11,476 bases of DNA from Mailhella sp. (GCA_017940105.1 JAGAZG010000075.1:1-11476); one strand, 5' to 3'. Positions 1-7,902 are shown, counted from the first letter of the stretch. Notes: generated by a model not told the origin, from the letters alone. Numbers and translations are program-made.

Positions 1-2
1 AG

Positions 3-82
3 CTACGCCAGCTTCGCCGCCTTGAACACGGAGTTCTGCGCCGCCTGCTTCTGGGCGTCCGTGGGGGAGGCGGCGTTGAGGT
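3..82 (-). CDS. C-terminal tail of an unidentified protein (partial, runs into the LysR 3' end)
   Basis: Read on the minus strand, this stretch gives about 25 codons ending LNAASPTDAQKQ...FKAAKLA and a TAG stop at 5-3. Almost every third base is G or C, unlike the adjacent LysR gene, so it reads like the end of a real gene rather than a chance frame. The frame stays open into the LysR gene but the composition changes at about position 83, so only the tail is credible. An alanine- and lysine-rich helical tail does not identify a family. It could be the end of a truncated accessory gene left by a past insertion or deletion. Function unknown. Confidence 0.35.
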
Positions 83-103
83 ATGCTGGAGATGCTAAGT
101 ATA

Positions 104-940
104 TTAGCTGAACAGTGCAGGAAAACATTGCCTGTCAGCTTTGTTGCACACATAATGATAGGTGACAGAGGCGTCGTCATCCAGCAGCGGGACTATGATT
201 CTGCCGGAAGGTCTGCCAAAGTTTTTGATGGACAGGTCAGTGACAAAGGAGGGGAGACGCGATTTTTCCACCAGTTCACTGAACTCGAACCTGCTGCTCT
301 GGATGAGAAAGTGTGAATGGGGCATGTGGCGCCGGTGCACTTCCTCCCAGAAGCCTATGGGCGAAAATAGGAGCATGTTTTCCCCATCCATTTCCACCAT
401 CATGATGCCTTCCCTGGCAGCGAAGCGATGCCCCGGCGGCAGAGAGAGGAAAAGGCGCTCCTGCTCGCCGCAGCGGCAGGCAAGGCTGTTTTCGCCGGGA
501 TCAAAGGGCAACACGATTATCTGGTAGGTTCCAGTCTGCAGTCCATCGAGAAGCGTCTCGGAATTTCCGCAAATGGTGGTTTCCAGGGACTTTTCCGGGT
601 GCTCCCTGGAAAGCAGCGGCATCAACGTCCATAACGGCGCAGGTGCGCAGGAGCCTACAGAAATCGTCCTCCTGCTTTTTTCAAAGGCTGCGACCTGGCT
701 TTTCAATTCATCTGCACGTTGCAGGAGCTGAACGGCCAGCTCTAAGACCACCTTCCCCGTAGCGTTCAGCGCAATGCTGTTCTTCCGACGTTCAAAGAGC
801 GCTGCGCCCAGTTCTTCTTCCAGCTTTTTCATGGATCTGCTCAGGGCCGGCTGCGATATGTGCAGGATTTCTGCCGCCCTGGAAAGCGATCCGAGCTTCG
901 CTACCGCGGTAAACTGGCGGAGCAGGTTCAGTTCAGGCAT
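104..940 (-). CDS. LysR-family transcriptional regulator
   Basis: A 278-residue DNA-binding regulator, slightly shorter than the usual 290-310. Residues about 3-62 form the LysR winged helix-turn-helix, with the typical FTAVAKLGSLSRAAEILHIS and QPALSRSMKKLEEELGAALF segments. A linker helix follows, then a periplasmic-binding-protein-like effector domain from about residue 90 to the end. The ATG at 940-938 is preceded by ACAGGAG with eight bases of spacing, which supports this start. The gene is divergent from the flavodoxin-to-cupin series, the usual arrangement for a LysR protein that controls its neighbours and itself. Its own promoter can be seen at 992-1020, overlapped by a dyad. The effector is unknown. 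Family assignment is near certain; the regulated targets are inferred from position. Confidence 0.95.
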   Translation of the reverse strand: MPELNLLRQFTAVAKLGSLSRAAEILHISQPALSRSMKKLEEELGAALFERRKNSIALNATGKVVLELAVQLLQRADELKSQVAAFEKSRRTISVGSCAPAPLWTLMPLLSREHPEKSLETTICGNSETLLDGLQTGTYQIIVLPFDPGENSLACRCGEQERLFLSLPPGHRFAAREGIMMVEMDGENMLLFSPIGFWEEVHRRHMPHSHFLIQSSRFEFSELVEKSRLPSFVTDLSIKNFGRPSGRIIVPLLDDDASVTYHYVCNKADRQCFPALFS

Positions 941-980
941 CCTTGATGCTCCTGTGTCCTTCAGTATGCGTTTTAGTTAT

Positions 981-999
981 GCTATGCTGCAAAAATAGC
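981..999. promoter_or_regulatory. Candidate LysR operator (dyad GCTAT-N9-ATAGC)
   Basis: A perfect 5-9-5 inverted repeat lies between the two divergent genes and covers the -10 of the LysR promoter. It is AT-rich and of the size LysR proteins bind, although it is not the textbook T-N11-A register. Its position suggests that bound regulator represses its own gene and acts on the divergent operon. The symmetry is seen; regulator binding is inference. Confidence 0.35.
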
Positions 1000-1020
1000 A
1001 ATGTACTTTCCCCCTGTCAA
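992..1020 (-). promoter_or_regulatory. Sigma70-type promoter of the LysR gene
   Basis: On the minus strand a perfect -35 TTGACA (1020-1015) is followed by 17 bases and a -10 TATTTT (997-992), about 50 bases before the LysR ATG. No equally good plus-strand promoter is visible for the flavodoxin operon, which fits an activator-dependent promoter. The spacing and -35 are seen directly; activity is inferred. Confidence 0.6.
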
Positions 1021-1115
1021 ATGACATAGGATCAATGAAAGATGCTTGACGGAGAGAGATCTGGCAGACCATTCCCGAATGCCAACGAGCTTTTACAGTG
1101 AGAAAGGATAGCAAT

Positions 1116-1793
1116 ATGAAGAAACTATGGACTGGTTTTTCAGACCGCCGCTCTTTTTTGAAGTCAGCCGGAATTTTTTGCGCTCTTGCTGCACTGCACG
1201 CGCTGCCTCCTGATCTGCAGGCAGCGCCGCGGCTTTCTGGCAAAATGATGATCGTGTATTTTTCCATGCCCGAAACGGACCGCGCCGGAAACATGACGAA
1301 GGAAGAAGAGAACAGCACTGTCGTGGTCGATGGCAAGGTGCTTGGCAACACTCAATATGTGGCGCTGCTCATCCAAAATCATACCGGCGCAGACATCTTC
1401 CGCCTGGAAACAGTCATGCCTTACATGACCAAACACAAACAGCTCGTGGACTATGCGAAGCGGGAACAAAGGAATAATGCCAGGCCGGCGCTGAAAGCCA
1501 TGCCTGATCTGGATGCCTACGATATTGTTTTCCTTGGCTATCCAAACTGGTGGTCAGACATGCCCATGCCGTTGTACACCTTCCTCGAAGCCGCAGACCT
1601 TTCGGGCAAGACCATCATTCCATTCAATACGCATGGCGGAAGCCGCTTTTCCAAAACCATAAGCACTATAGCCAGGCTGCAGCCGAGAGCTGCGGTCGTC
1701 AGGGACGGATACACCGTTTCCCGCAGCGAAATGGAAAGCTGCGCAGAGGACGTTCCTGCATGGCTTCGCAGGCTTGGCATGGCCATCCGCTGA
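1116..1793 (+). CDS. Exported flavodoxin-like protein (Tat signal)
   Basis: A 225-residue protein expected to bind FMN and carry or transfer electrons. The N-terminus has a twin-arginine signal (DRRSFLK at residues 10-16, then a hydrophobic run ending about LQAAP), so a folded, cofactor-loaded protein would be exported to the periplasm. The mature part begins with the flavodoxin beta strand MMIVYFS, has GNTQYVA near residue 80, and then the VFLGYPNWWSDMPMPLYTFL segment typical of flavodoxin_4-type proteins. The classic T/SxTGNT phosphate loop is replaced by a longer PETDRAGN insert, as in this subgroup. ATG 1116 is chosen because AAAGGA ends seven bases upstream; a GTG at 1098 is in frame but has no better ribosome site. 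It is first in the series divergent from LysR. Confidence 0.88.
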   Translation: MKKLWTGFSDRRSFLKSAGIFCALAALHALPPDLQAAPRLSGKMMIVYFSMPETDRAGNMTKEEENSTVVVDGKVLGNTQYVALLIQNHTGADIFRLETVMPYMTKHKQLVDYAKREQRNNARPALKAMPDLDAYDIVFLGYPNWWSDMPMPLYTFLEAADLSGKTIIPFNTHGGSRFSKTISTIARLQPRAAVVRDGYTVSRSEMESCAEDVPAWLRRLGMAIR

Positions 1794-1842
1794 AAAAATC
1801 AGGAACATAAACCGGACACGCATACATTCCAGGGAGGACGGG

Positions 1843-2922
1843 ATGACAGTCAGAACTATCGCCGCAATGCTTTTCTTTTTTGCTACCAATGCCGCAGCAA
1901 TGCTGCAGCTGTCCTTTGGCGCCCAGGCATCAGACCCCCTGCATATCCAAAGGCAAGGCATTTTTTCTTCAGGAGGTTCAGTAACACTCCCCCTGCCCGG
2001 CAAATATGATGAAACGCAAAACTGGCTTGACAAGGGCAGGGCTGGGAACACGGCTCACGTGGATCACGCAAACGTCCTCTACCAATTGCCGGTTAACGGC
2101 AACGGCCATCCCATCGTGTTCCTGCACGGCTACGGCCAGTCCCGCATGGGCTGGATGACGATGCCCGATGGACGTGAAGGCTGGTCTGATTTTTTTCTCA
2201 GGAAGGGATACGGCGTCTTTTTGGTGGATCAGCCCAGGCGCGGCGAAGCCGGATCGACGAAAAGCATGGCTACCTGGGACAGCATGACTCCCGAATCCAA
2301 GGACTACATGCCTGGAGACCAGGCATGGTACACGCATTTCAGGATAGGAAGGACAGCTCCCGAACGCTACGCAGGATCGCAATTTCCCCAGGGCGATAAG
2401 GCGCAGGATCAGTTCTTCCGCCAGATGACGCCGAACACCGGGGATTATGACGAGCCTCTTTTCGGCAGGACCATGGGGGCGGTGCTCAATGATGTCTTCG
2501 CCATGACGGGGAAAAAGTCCATCTACATCACGCACTCCCAGGGCGGAAGGGTCGGCTGGGCCACTCCCGTGGAGCATATCGCCGCCATCATCGCCATTGA
2601 GCCGGGCTTCACCCCGGAGATCGGTTCCGAGTATTACAAAAGGATGCTGGCGGCAAAAATCCCCGTGGCCGTGTATTTTGGCGACTACATAGACAACGGA
2701 CCATCGGACATACACTCAACTGCCTTTTGGAAAAATGTCCGCGACAAAGCTTTGGAGTTTGCCGCGCAGTATAATGCGGACGGCGGTGATGCGACGGTTT
2801 TTGACCTGCCCAAGATCGGTATCACCGGCAACAGCCATTTTCTTTTCCAAGAGAAAAACAACGCCCAGATCGCCCGCCATATCGATAGCTGGCTTGCGGA
2901 AAAAGGCCTTTCCGCTGACTAG
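1843..2922 (+). CDS. Secreted alpha/beta hydrolase, esterase-713-like
   Basis: A 359-residue alpha/beta-fold hydrolase with a Sec-type signal peptide (residues 1-30, ending about FGAQAS). HGYG at 95-98 is the oxyanion segment, and S232 in THSQGG is the likely nucleophile, with Thr in place of the first Gly of GxSxG. E253 in AIEPGF sits after the next strand and H332 in GNSHF lies near the C-terminus. A Ser/Glu/His triad of this layout is known from the Alcaligenes esterase-713 group, so an ester substrate is plausible, but specificity cannot be read. The frame opens further upstream, but ATG 1843 is preceded by AGGGAGG with good spacing and gives the signal peptide directly. It follows the flavodoxin by 49 bases and is probably co-transcribed. 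Confidence 0.88.
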   Translation: MTVRTIAAMLFFFATNAAAMLQLSFGAQASDPLHIQRQGIFSSGGSVTLPLPGKYDETQNWLDKGRAGNTAHVDHANVLYQLPVNGNGHPIVFLHGYGQSRMGWMTMPDGREGWSDFFLRKGYGVFLVDQPRRGEAGSTKSMATWDSMTPESKDYMPGDQAWYTHFRIGRTAPERYAGSQFPQGDKAQDQFFRQMTPNTGDYDEPLFGRTMGAVLNDVFAMTGKKSIYITHSQGGRVGWATPVEHIAAIIAIEPGFTPEIGSEYYKRMLAAKIPVAVYFGDYIDNGPSDIHSTAFWKNVRDKALEFAAQYNADGGDATVFDLPKIGITGNSHFLFQEKNNAQIARHIDSWLAEKGLSAD

Positions 2923-2977
2923 CCATGGCAAAGGGCTTCCATATAAATTGAAGACTGACGAAGAAGGAGCATGTCGC

Positions 2978-3225
2978 ATGGAAACTCGTATCATGAAGAA
3001 GGCAATCATCGGGCTCATGCTGGGTGGAATTCTGGCCATGGACGTGGGCGGGACATGGCAGAGGCAGCAGATCAGAATCCCTTCGGGCTGATCTATCAAA
3101 ACGCCATCGCGAAGAATGATCCTGGCAAGGTGAATATCCGTCCCGTAGAGTACAGCGTGGAAGGAAAAAAGGTAGCCGCCAATCTCTACCTTCGGGCGGA
3201 TTTCGATGAAAAGAGCGGCAAGTAA
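2978..3225 (+). pseudogene. Frameshifted and truncated COG1073-type alpha/beta hydrolase
   Basis: ATG 2978 with AAGGAG eight bases upstream starts METRIMKKAIIGLMLGGILAM, a signal peptide that runs in this frame to a TGA at 3089-3091. In the -1 frame, from about 3055, the sequence reads MAEAADQNPFGLIYQ and on through VRNIRP-type and VAANLYL segments to DFDEKSGK and a TAA at 3223. From family knowledge this is the start of the mature part of secreted COG1073-like hydrolases, directly before their catalytic domain. The two halves join if one base was lost (or two gained) between about 3040 and 3056. The remaining roughly 250 residues, including the nucleophile, are absent. It is therefore a double-damaged remnant in the middle of an otherwise intact operon. 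Confidence 0.75.
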
Positions 3226-3288
3226 AAAAACGGTTGGCAACATACCAAAAAACATTCTGGAATGAGTAAAAAGGCAGGACGTTGGTAC

Positions 3289-4122
3289 ATGAACAGAGTA
3301 TGGATGATCACAGGCGCTGGCCGGGGATTGGGCCGTGCCTTTGCAGAAGAGGCCGTTAAAAATGGCGACCGGGTTATCGCCACGGTTCGCAAAACCAACG
3401 ATGCGGATCCACTGCTAAAAAACGAAAATGTTCTTTCCGTCATCATGGATGTCACGAAAAAAGACGAAGTTGCCGCTGCGGTCGATGCCGGACTTACGAA
3501 ATTCGGCAGGATTGATGTACTGATCAATAATGCCGGTTTCGGCATGAGCGGTGCCTTTGAAGAAGTATCGGATGATGAACTTCGGATGCTGATGGAGACC
3601 AATTTTTTCGGCGTGACCAATGTGACCAGAGTTGTTCTTCCCGTCATGAGGGAACAGGGAGGCGGCATGATCCTCACGGTTTCTTCCCAGGCGGGAGCCA
3701 TGGGATTTCTCGGAAGCTCCGCTTACTGTTCTTCCAAGTTTGCAGTCGTGGGGCTCTCGGAAGCGCTCAGCATGGACCTGGCTCCTTTCGGAATCCAGGC
3801 GGCTTCTATCCTGCCCGGATCCTTCCGAACAGATTTCCGGGACAGCAGTTCGATGAAACATGCAAAAACGTCGCTGGCAGCTTATGAAGGATCTGCCGTT
3901 CACGAAGCCAGGGATTTTCTTGCTGCCAATAACCATAAGCAGGATGGAGATCCTGCCAAGGCAGCTTCTTTCCTGTATGGTATCATTGACAGCGGAAAGC
4001 TTCCGAAGAGGATCCTGATAGGAAAGAAATGCTGTGATGATGTGAAGGCATATCTGGAAGAAAGAATTTCGGAGATTAATTCCTATCGGAATAAATCATC
4101 CCAGACGGCTTTCGATGAGTAA
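3289..4122 (+). CDS. Short-chain dehydrogenase/reductase (classical SDR)
   Basis: A 277-residue cytoplasmic NAD(P)-dependent oxidoreductase. TGAGRGLG at residues 8-15 is the nucleotide-binding loop, NNAG is at 80-83, the catalytic Ser is near 132-133, and Y146-x3-K150 (YCSSK) completes the active site. The basic residue R34 after the second strand suggests NADP(H). It resembles the SDR subgroup annotated as oxidoreductase/17-beta-HSD-like, with a long C-terminal variable part (ARDFLAANN... and KAYLEERISEINSY). ATG 3289 is preferred because AGGA lies nine bases upstream and the protein begins directly at the first beta strand; an in-frame ATG at 3262 would add nine residues with a poor ribosome site. 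The substrate is unknown; neighbours suggest an aldehyde, ketone or alcohol. Confidence 0.93.
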   Translation: MNRVWMITGAGRGLGRAFAEEAVKNGDRVIATVRKTNDADPLLKNENVLSVIMDVTKKDEVAAAVDAGLTKFGRIDVLINNAGFGMSGAFEEVSDDELRMLMETNFFGVTNVTRVVLPVMREQGGGMILTVSSQAGAMGFLGSSAYCSSKFAVVGLSEALSMDLAPFGIQAASILPGSFRTDFRDSSSMKHAKTSLAAYEGSAVHEARDFLAANNHKQDGDPAKAASFLYGIIDSGKLPKRILIGKKCCDDVKAYLEERISEINSYRNKSSQTAFDE

Positions 4123-4210
4123 AATATAAAACCATATCAAACGGCCTGACAGCAGATTGAACTCTTGTGGCTTCAACGATATCGATGAAACGCTTTCGCA
4201 CATGGAAATG

Positions 4211-4228
4211 TCCGCCGTGTTCGGCGGA
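4211..4228 (+). other. Strong RNA hairpin in the leader of the second hydrolase gene
   Basis: TCCGCCG-tgtt-CGGCGGA is a perfect seven-base-pair GC-rich stem with a four-base loop, 28 bases before ATG 4257. No U-tract follows, so it is not a standard terminator. It lies in the longest gap of the operon (134 bases) and may stabilise a processed mRNA end or slow polymerase. The hairpin is seen; the role is open. Confidence 0.4.
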
Positions 4229-4256
4229 TCCCCTGTGAAAAAAGGAAGGATAAGGC

Positions 4257-5234
4257 ATGCTGCTGCATCTGACTTTGGCCTCATTTCTGCTCTGTGCCGA
4301 TGCAGGGCAAACGGCATATGCCAGTATGGCAGGAAAAGCGGAACGAACTATGGAATTCACAGGGAACACAAAGCTTTCTGATATCATGGCCGATCCTGTT
4401 TTCAAGGGATTCGGGCGGCTGATTTTCCCCTCTGACCCCATGTTCTTCACTGGGAACAGGCTGAATGAGCTTCGCCTGACCTGGTATGGTCCGCTTGACA
4501 CGAAAAAGACCGTCGAGATTGTCCGCTATTTTAAGGATCAGGCATTGCAAAGGCAGCTCTTTTACCGTCTGTACACGGACGAAGAGATTCTTCGTGAACC
4601 GGGGAAAAAAGACGTGGGGCTTTTTTTCTTCAGAGGCGTCGCTGGAGCGAAGGCAGCCATTTGCTGCGCGGGGGGCGGCTTTGCCTATGTTGGAGCCATG
4701 CACGACAGCTTCCCGCATGCCTTGGAACTGAGCAAAAAAGGCTGCAACGCCTTCGCCCTGATATACCGCCCTGGAGCGCGAACAGCCTGCGAGGATCTGG
4801 CGCGCGCCATCGCATTCCTGTTCGATAACGCCGGCAAACTCGCCATCGATCCTGTCGGGTATTCCCTTTGGGGCGGGTCGGCAGGAGCACGCATGGCGGC
4901 ATGGGTCGGCACCCATGGGACGGAAGCCTTCGGCGAAAAGCGGTATCCGCGTCCTGCCGCCGTCATCATGCAATATACAGGGCTGTCGGAGGTCACGGGG
5001 CATGAACCGCCGACGTACAGCTGCGTTGGAACCAGGGACAGCATCGCGTCATGGCGCGTCATGGACCAGCGCACACGGGCTTTGCAAGCGCATGGCATCG
5101 ACGCGGAAATAGACGTTTTTCCCGGTCTTTCGCATGGCTTTGGGCTTGGCCTGGGCACGGTCGCCGAAGGCTGGCTCGATCATGCCGCCAGATTTTGGAA
5201 GGCACATTACACAGACAAAAACATCAGGGAGTAA
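4257..5234 (+). CDS. Alpha/beta hydrolase, acetyl-esterase/lipase-like
   Basis: A 325-residue serine hydrolase. CAGGGF (137-142) corresponds to the HGGG-type oxyanion loop, S208 in WGGSAG is the nucleophile, D261 in GTRDSIAS the probable acid, and H293 in GLSHGFG the probable base, all in the usual order. This matches the acetyl-esterase / peptidase-S9-like group acting on small esters. Residues 1-22 (MLLHLTLASFLLCADAGQTA) look like a short signal peptide ending near AYA, so export is likely but less certain than for the 1843 hydrolase. ATG 4257 has AAGGAAGG upstream. The stop is four bases before the next ATG, so translation with the alcohol dehydrogenase is probably coupled. The substrate is unknown. 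Confidence 0.85.
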   Translation: MLLHLTLASFLLCADAGQTAYASMAGKAERTMEFTGNTKLSDIMADPVFKGFGRLIFPSDPMFFTGNRLNELRLTWYGPLDTKKTVEIVRYFKDQALQRQLFYRLYTDEEILREPGKKDVGLFFFRGVAGAKAAICCAGGGFAYVGAMHDSFPHALELSKKGCNAFALIYRPGARTACEDLARAIAFLFDNAGKLAIDPVGYSLWGGSAGARMAAWVGTHGTEAFGEKRYPRPAAVIMQYTGLSEVTGHEPPTYSCVGTRDSIASWRVMDQRTRALQAHGIDAEIDVFPGLSHGFGLGLGTVAEGWLDHAARFWKAHYTDKNIRE

Positions 5235-5238
5235 GGTC

Positions 5239-6402
5239 ATGGATCCTTTCACGTACAGCTATCCGGTCAAAGTGTATTTCGGCGGGAAAGCGGCTTTGCA
5301 ACATCTTCCGTCCGAGCTGCAGCGCGCAGGAGGGACGGTTCTCCTGGCCTATGGCGGAGGCTCGATCAAAAAAGCGGGCATTTATGACGAGCTTCTGTCC
5401 ATGCTCGAGGCCGCGGGGAAAAAAGTCGTGGAATTCAACGGGATCATGCCCAACCCAACCTATGCGAAAGTGCAGGAGGGAGCGAAGCTGGCGAAGGAAA
5501 ACGCCGTGGATCTCATACTGGCGGCGGGAGGCGGTTCGGTCATCGACTGCTGCAAGGTCATATCCGCCCAGGCAAAGCTGGATGCCGACATTTGGGATTA
5601 TGAATATTCGGAACGCAAAATGCCTTCTGCCTTCATTCCCATGGGCGCCATCGTGACGGCCTTCGGCACCGGGGCGGAAATGAACAACGGCGCAGTCATC
5701 ACCCATGAAGAAAAGAGGCTGAAATCCCCCCTGTTCGGAGCCTATTATGACTTTGCCGTGCTGGATCCCGCCTATACCATGTCCATGCCCATGAAGCAGG
5801 TGCTCTCCGGTTCCTTCGACGCCCTGAGCCATTGTATGGAAACGTACATGGGCAGCCCGAGGGACATCAATTTGTCTGACGAGATAAACGAAGCCTGCCA
5901 GCGCAACATCATACGCAACCTGCGCGCCACGCTTAAAGACCCGAAGGATGCCAAAGCCAGAAGCGAACTCGTATGGGCGGCCGCCATGGCAGAAAACGGG
6001 ATGCTGAAGACCGGCAAAAAGACAGACTTTCAGGCTCATATGCTGGAACACCAGCTTGGAGCTTATACGGACTGCAATCACGGGCATGGGCTCGCCGTCA
6101 TTCACCCCGTGCTGTACCGCCACATGCTGCCGGAGGCACAAAAGCAGTTTTCAAGGCTTGCCACTGCTGTCTGGGGCATTCCGGGAGAAAGCAAGACCGA
6201 GGCGGAGCTTGCCCAGGCCTTCGTTGATGCACTTGAAAGCTTCATCAGGGAAATCGGCATGCCGTCCACGCTCAGGGAAATGGGAATTCCACAGGAAACA
6301 GACCTGAAGGCGATAGCGGATTCCACCATGCTGATGCCGGGTTGCTGCAAAACATTCACCCATGAAGCGCTGCATGATGTTCTGAAGGAATGCGCCGGAT
6401 AA
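5239..6402 (+). CDS. Iron-containing alcohol dehydrogenase (YqhD/butanol dehydrogenase type)
   Basis: A 387-residue group III alcohol dehydrogenase that interconverts aldehydes and alcohols in the cytoplasm. The N-terminal Rossmann-like part has YGGGSIKK (38-45) and AAGGGSVID (95-103). The C-terminal helical part carries the metal ligands D194 and H198 (DALSH), H267 (QAH) and H281 (CNHGHG), in the same positions as E. coli YqhD. Length and ligand spacing fit the NADPH-dependent YqhD/BdhA group well. ATG 5239 is chosen over an in-frame ATG at 5134 because AGGGAGTAAGG lies immediately upstream, and MDPFTYSYPVKVYFG is the normal family start. It sits four bases after the hydrolase stop. With the SDR it gives the operon two carbonyl reductases. 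Confidence 0.95.
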   Translation: MDPFTYSYPVKVYFGGKAALQHLPSELQRAGGTVLLAYGGGSIKKAGIYDELLSMLEAAGKKVVEFNGIMPNPTYAKVQEGAKLAKENAVDLILAAGGGSVIDCCKVISAQAKLDADIWDYEYSERKMPSAFIPMGAIVTAFGTGAEMNNGAVITHEEKRLKSPLFGAYYDFAVLDPAYTMSMPMKQVLSGSFDALSHCMETYMGSPRDINLSDEINEACQRNIIRNLRATLKDPKDAKARSELVWAAAMAENGMLKTGKKTDFQAHMLEHQLGAYTDCNHGHGLAVIHPVLYRHMLPEAQKQFSRLATAVWGIPGESKTEAELAQAFVDALESFIREIGMPSTLREMGIPQETDLKAIADSTMLMPGCCKTFTHEALHDVLKECAG

Positions 6403-6480
6403 ATGGCGCTGCGTTTTGCGCTGCTTTTTTATGGCGTGTTCCGCCATCATATCTTCACCATTTTCAGAAAGAGGCACCCC

Positions 6481-7434
6481 ATGAAAAAAAACTTGGAACG
6501 ATGCTGCATGGCTGCTTTTTTGACCGCGGGCATGCTTGTGCTTGGAGCTTGTTCCTGCAATCAGAACCCTGCTCATGACGTGCAGCAAGCCGCGGCAAAA
6601 GAAGAATTGACCTTTCCTATCGGACGGCAGCTTGCCTCTCCGCCCTTCACGGGCCAGGCTTTCAGATGCGACATGATCGCCGCGGGATCGGCTATGGAAT
6701 TCCCCCAGACCAACAACATCACCTTTGCCCCTGGTGCGCACAGCGGCTGGCACAGGCATGGGGGGATGGTGGTCCTGGTCACCGGCGGCGCGGGCATCTA
6801 TCAGGAAGAAGGCAAGCCCGCCCAGCTTATCCGCAAGGGCGACGTAGTGCAGATACCCGCCGGCATGCGCCATTGGCACGGCGCTATCAAAGACAGCTGG
6901 TTTTCCCAGGTCGTCATTTATGATTCCGCCTGGAAGCCGGACAAAAAATACCAGGATTCTGACAATGCCGTTACCGACGAATACTATAACAGCCTTGAGC
7001 CGGTCGAATATGCCGATCGGGGCAGCAGCACCGGCACAATGTTCAAAGCCGGAGACAAAGAACTTTCTCTGCCGACATTCAACGGATCCATCCGTCTTTC
7101 AGATGTCATAACGGAAGACAACGCGGCCGGTGCGCCTGCCCTCCACTACGTCGTATTCAAGCCAGGCGTGATCAATGCCTGGCATGTGCATGAAGGCGGG
7201 CAGGTGCTTATCGCGACGGATGGCATCGGCTATCATCAGTTAGAGGGGCAGCCTGTACAGGTCATGCGTCCGGGCGATGTCGCATTCTGCCCTCCCGGCG
7301 TGCGGCACTGGCATGGCGCTTCTGTGCATTCGCGCTTCGCACATCTTGCCGGCAATGCCGATCCCCAGCGCAAAGGCGTCACCTGGCATGACATGATCAG
7401 CAGGGAAGAATATGCCCGTCTTCCGCAGAGATAA
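6481..7434 (+). CDS. Two-cupin lipoprotein
   Basis: A 317-residue protein with a lipoprotein signal (hydrophobic residues 10-23, lipobox LGAC with C24), so the mature protein is probably lipid-anchored in the envelope. Two cupin barrels follow. The first has WHRHGG (H91, H93) and RHWHGA (H131, H133). The second has WHVHEGGQ (H235, H237, Q241) and RHWHGA (H276, H278). Both have the conserved PGD/KGD and PAG/PPG turns and could each hold a metal ion. Such bicupins are often called carboxymuconolactone-decarboxylase-associated or quercetinase-like, but the activity here is unknown. ATG 6481 (AAAGAGG upstream) gives the signal peptide; an earlier in-frame ATG at 6403 abuts the previous stop and would bury it. 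Last gene of the series. Confidence 0.88.
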   Translation: MKKNLERCCMAAFLTAGMLVLGACSCNQNPAHDVQQAAAKEELTFPIGRQLASPPFTGQAFRCDMIAAGSAMEFPQTNNITFAPGAHSGWHRHGGMVVLVTGGAGIYQEEGKPAQLIRKGDVVQIPAGMRHWHGAIKDSWFSQVVIYDSAWKPDKKYQDSDNAVTDEYYNSLEPVEYADRGSSTGTMFKAGDKELSLPTFNGSIRLSDVITEDNAAGAPALHYVVFKPGVINAWHVHEGGQVLIATDGIGYHQLEGQPVQVMRPGDVAFCPPGVRHWHGASVHSRFAHLAGNADPQRKGVTWHDMISREEYARLPQR

Positions 7435-7452
7435 CCGCTGCGGGAATCGCTT

Positions 7453-7478
7453 CCTCGCGCATTGCCTTATGTGCGAGG
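7453..7478 (+). terminator. Stem-loop after the bicupin gene
   Basis: CCTCGCGCAT pairs with ATGTGCGAGG (one G-U pair, ten base pairs, six-base loop), 18 bases after the stop of the bicupin gene. The following tract is pyrimidine-rich (CTTCCTTCCC) but not a clean run of T, so it would be a moderate intrinsic terminator or a processing hairpin closing the operon. Confidence 0.5.
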
Positions 7479-7585
7479 GGCTTCCTTCCCTTCAGGAAAA
7501 TTCCTGCTCCTTGACTTTCGCATGCGGAGGCTGAAGGAGTCCTGCATGACGTCTCGATAAAAATGCGTGGGCGACACTGCCATGA

Positions 7586-7894
7586 GCAGGTAGCCGAACT
7601 ATTTCAGCGGATTCATCCAGAGCATGGCCAAGTATCTTCACAGGCACAAATTCGATGCTGCCCAGCATGCTTGTCCAGAATAAAATCGATGGAAAGCCGT
7701 TTGGAAAAGAAGAGCATGATGCCCGCCGCAATGCCCTCATGCTTTCTCTGGACGCCGCCAACCTGCGGTATGGGCGCGGCACGGTGAAGTTCGGCGCTGA
7801 AGGGCTTGGCAAAGGCGTATGGGCGCTAAAGCAGGATCACAAGTCTCCGTCGTACACGACCTGCTGGGAAGAGCTGGCAGTGGCGAAGTGCTGA
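7586..7894 (+). pseudogene. umuC: Decapitated umuC, C-terminal part (DNA polymerase V catalytic subunit)
   Basis: The frame is open from 7586. Its last 70-odd residues match the end of UmuC: ARRNALMLSLDAANLRYGRG, then TVKFGAEGLGKGVWALKQ, then KSPSYTTCWEELAVAKC and stop. The GRGT motif and SPxYTTxWxEL ending are hallmarks of the UmuC C-terminal (DUF4113) region. Upstream, weaker resemblance (SRAWPSIFTG) fades at a TGA at 7583. The polymerase palm, fingers and DinB-like domains are missing, so there is no translesion activity; only the tail remains. A second, shorter umuC tail occurs at 8580-8657, with the toxin-antitoxin pair between them. Confidence 0.75.
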
Positions 7895-7902
7895 AAATAT
7901 GG

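Noticed and set aside
7492..7812. 106-codon minus-strand frame
   Set aside because: Antisense shadow of the umuC tail, with proline/arginine/serine-rich composition and no motif.
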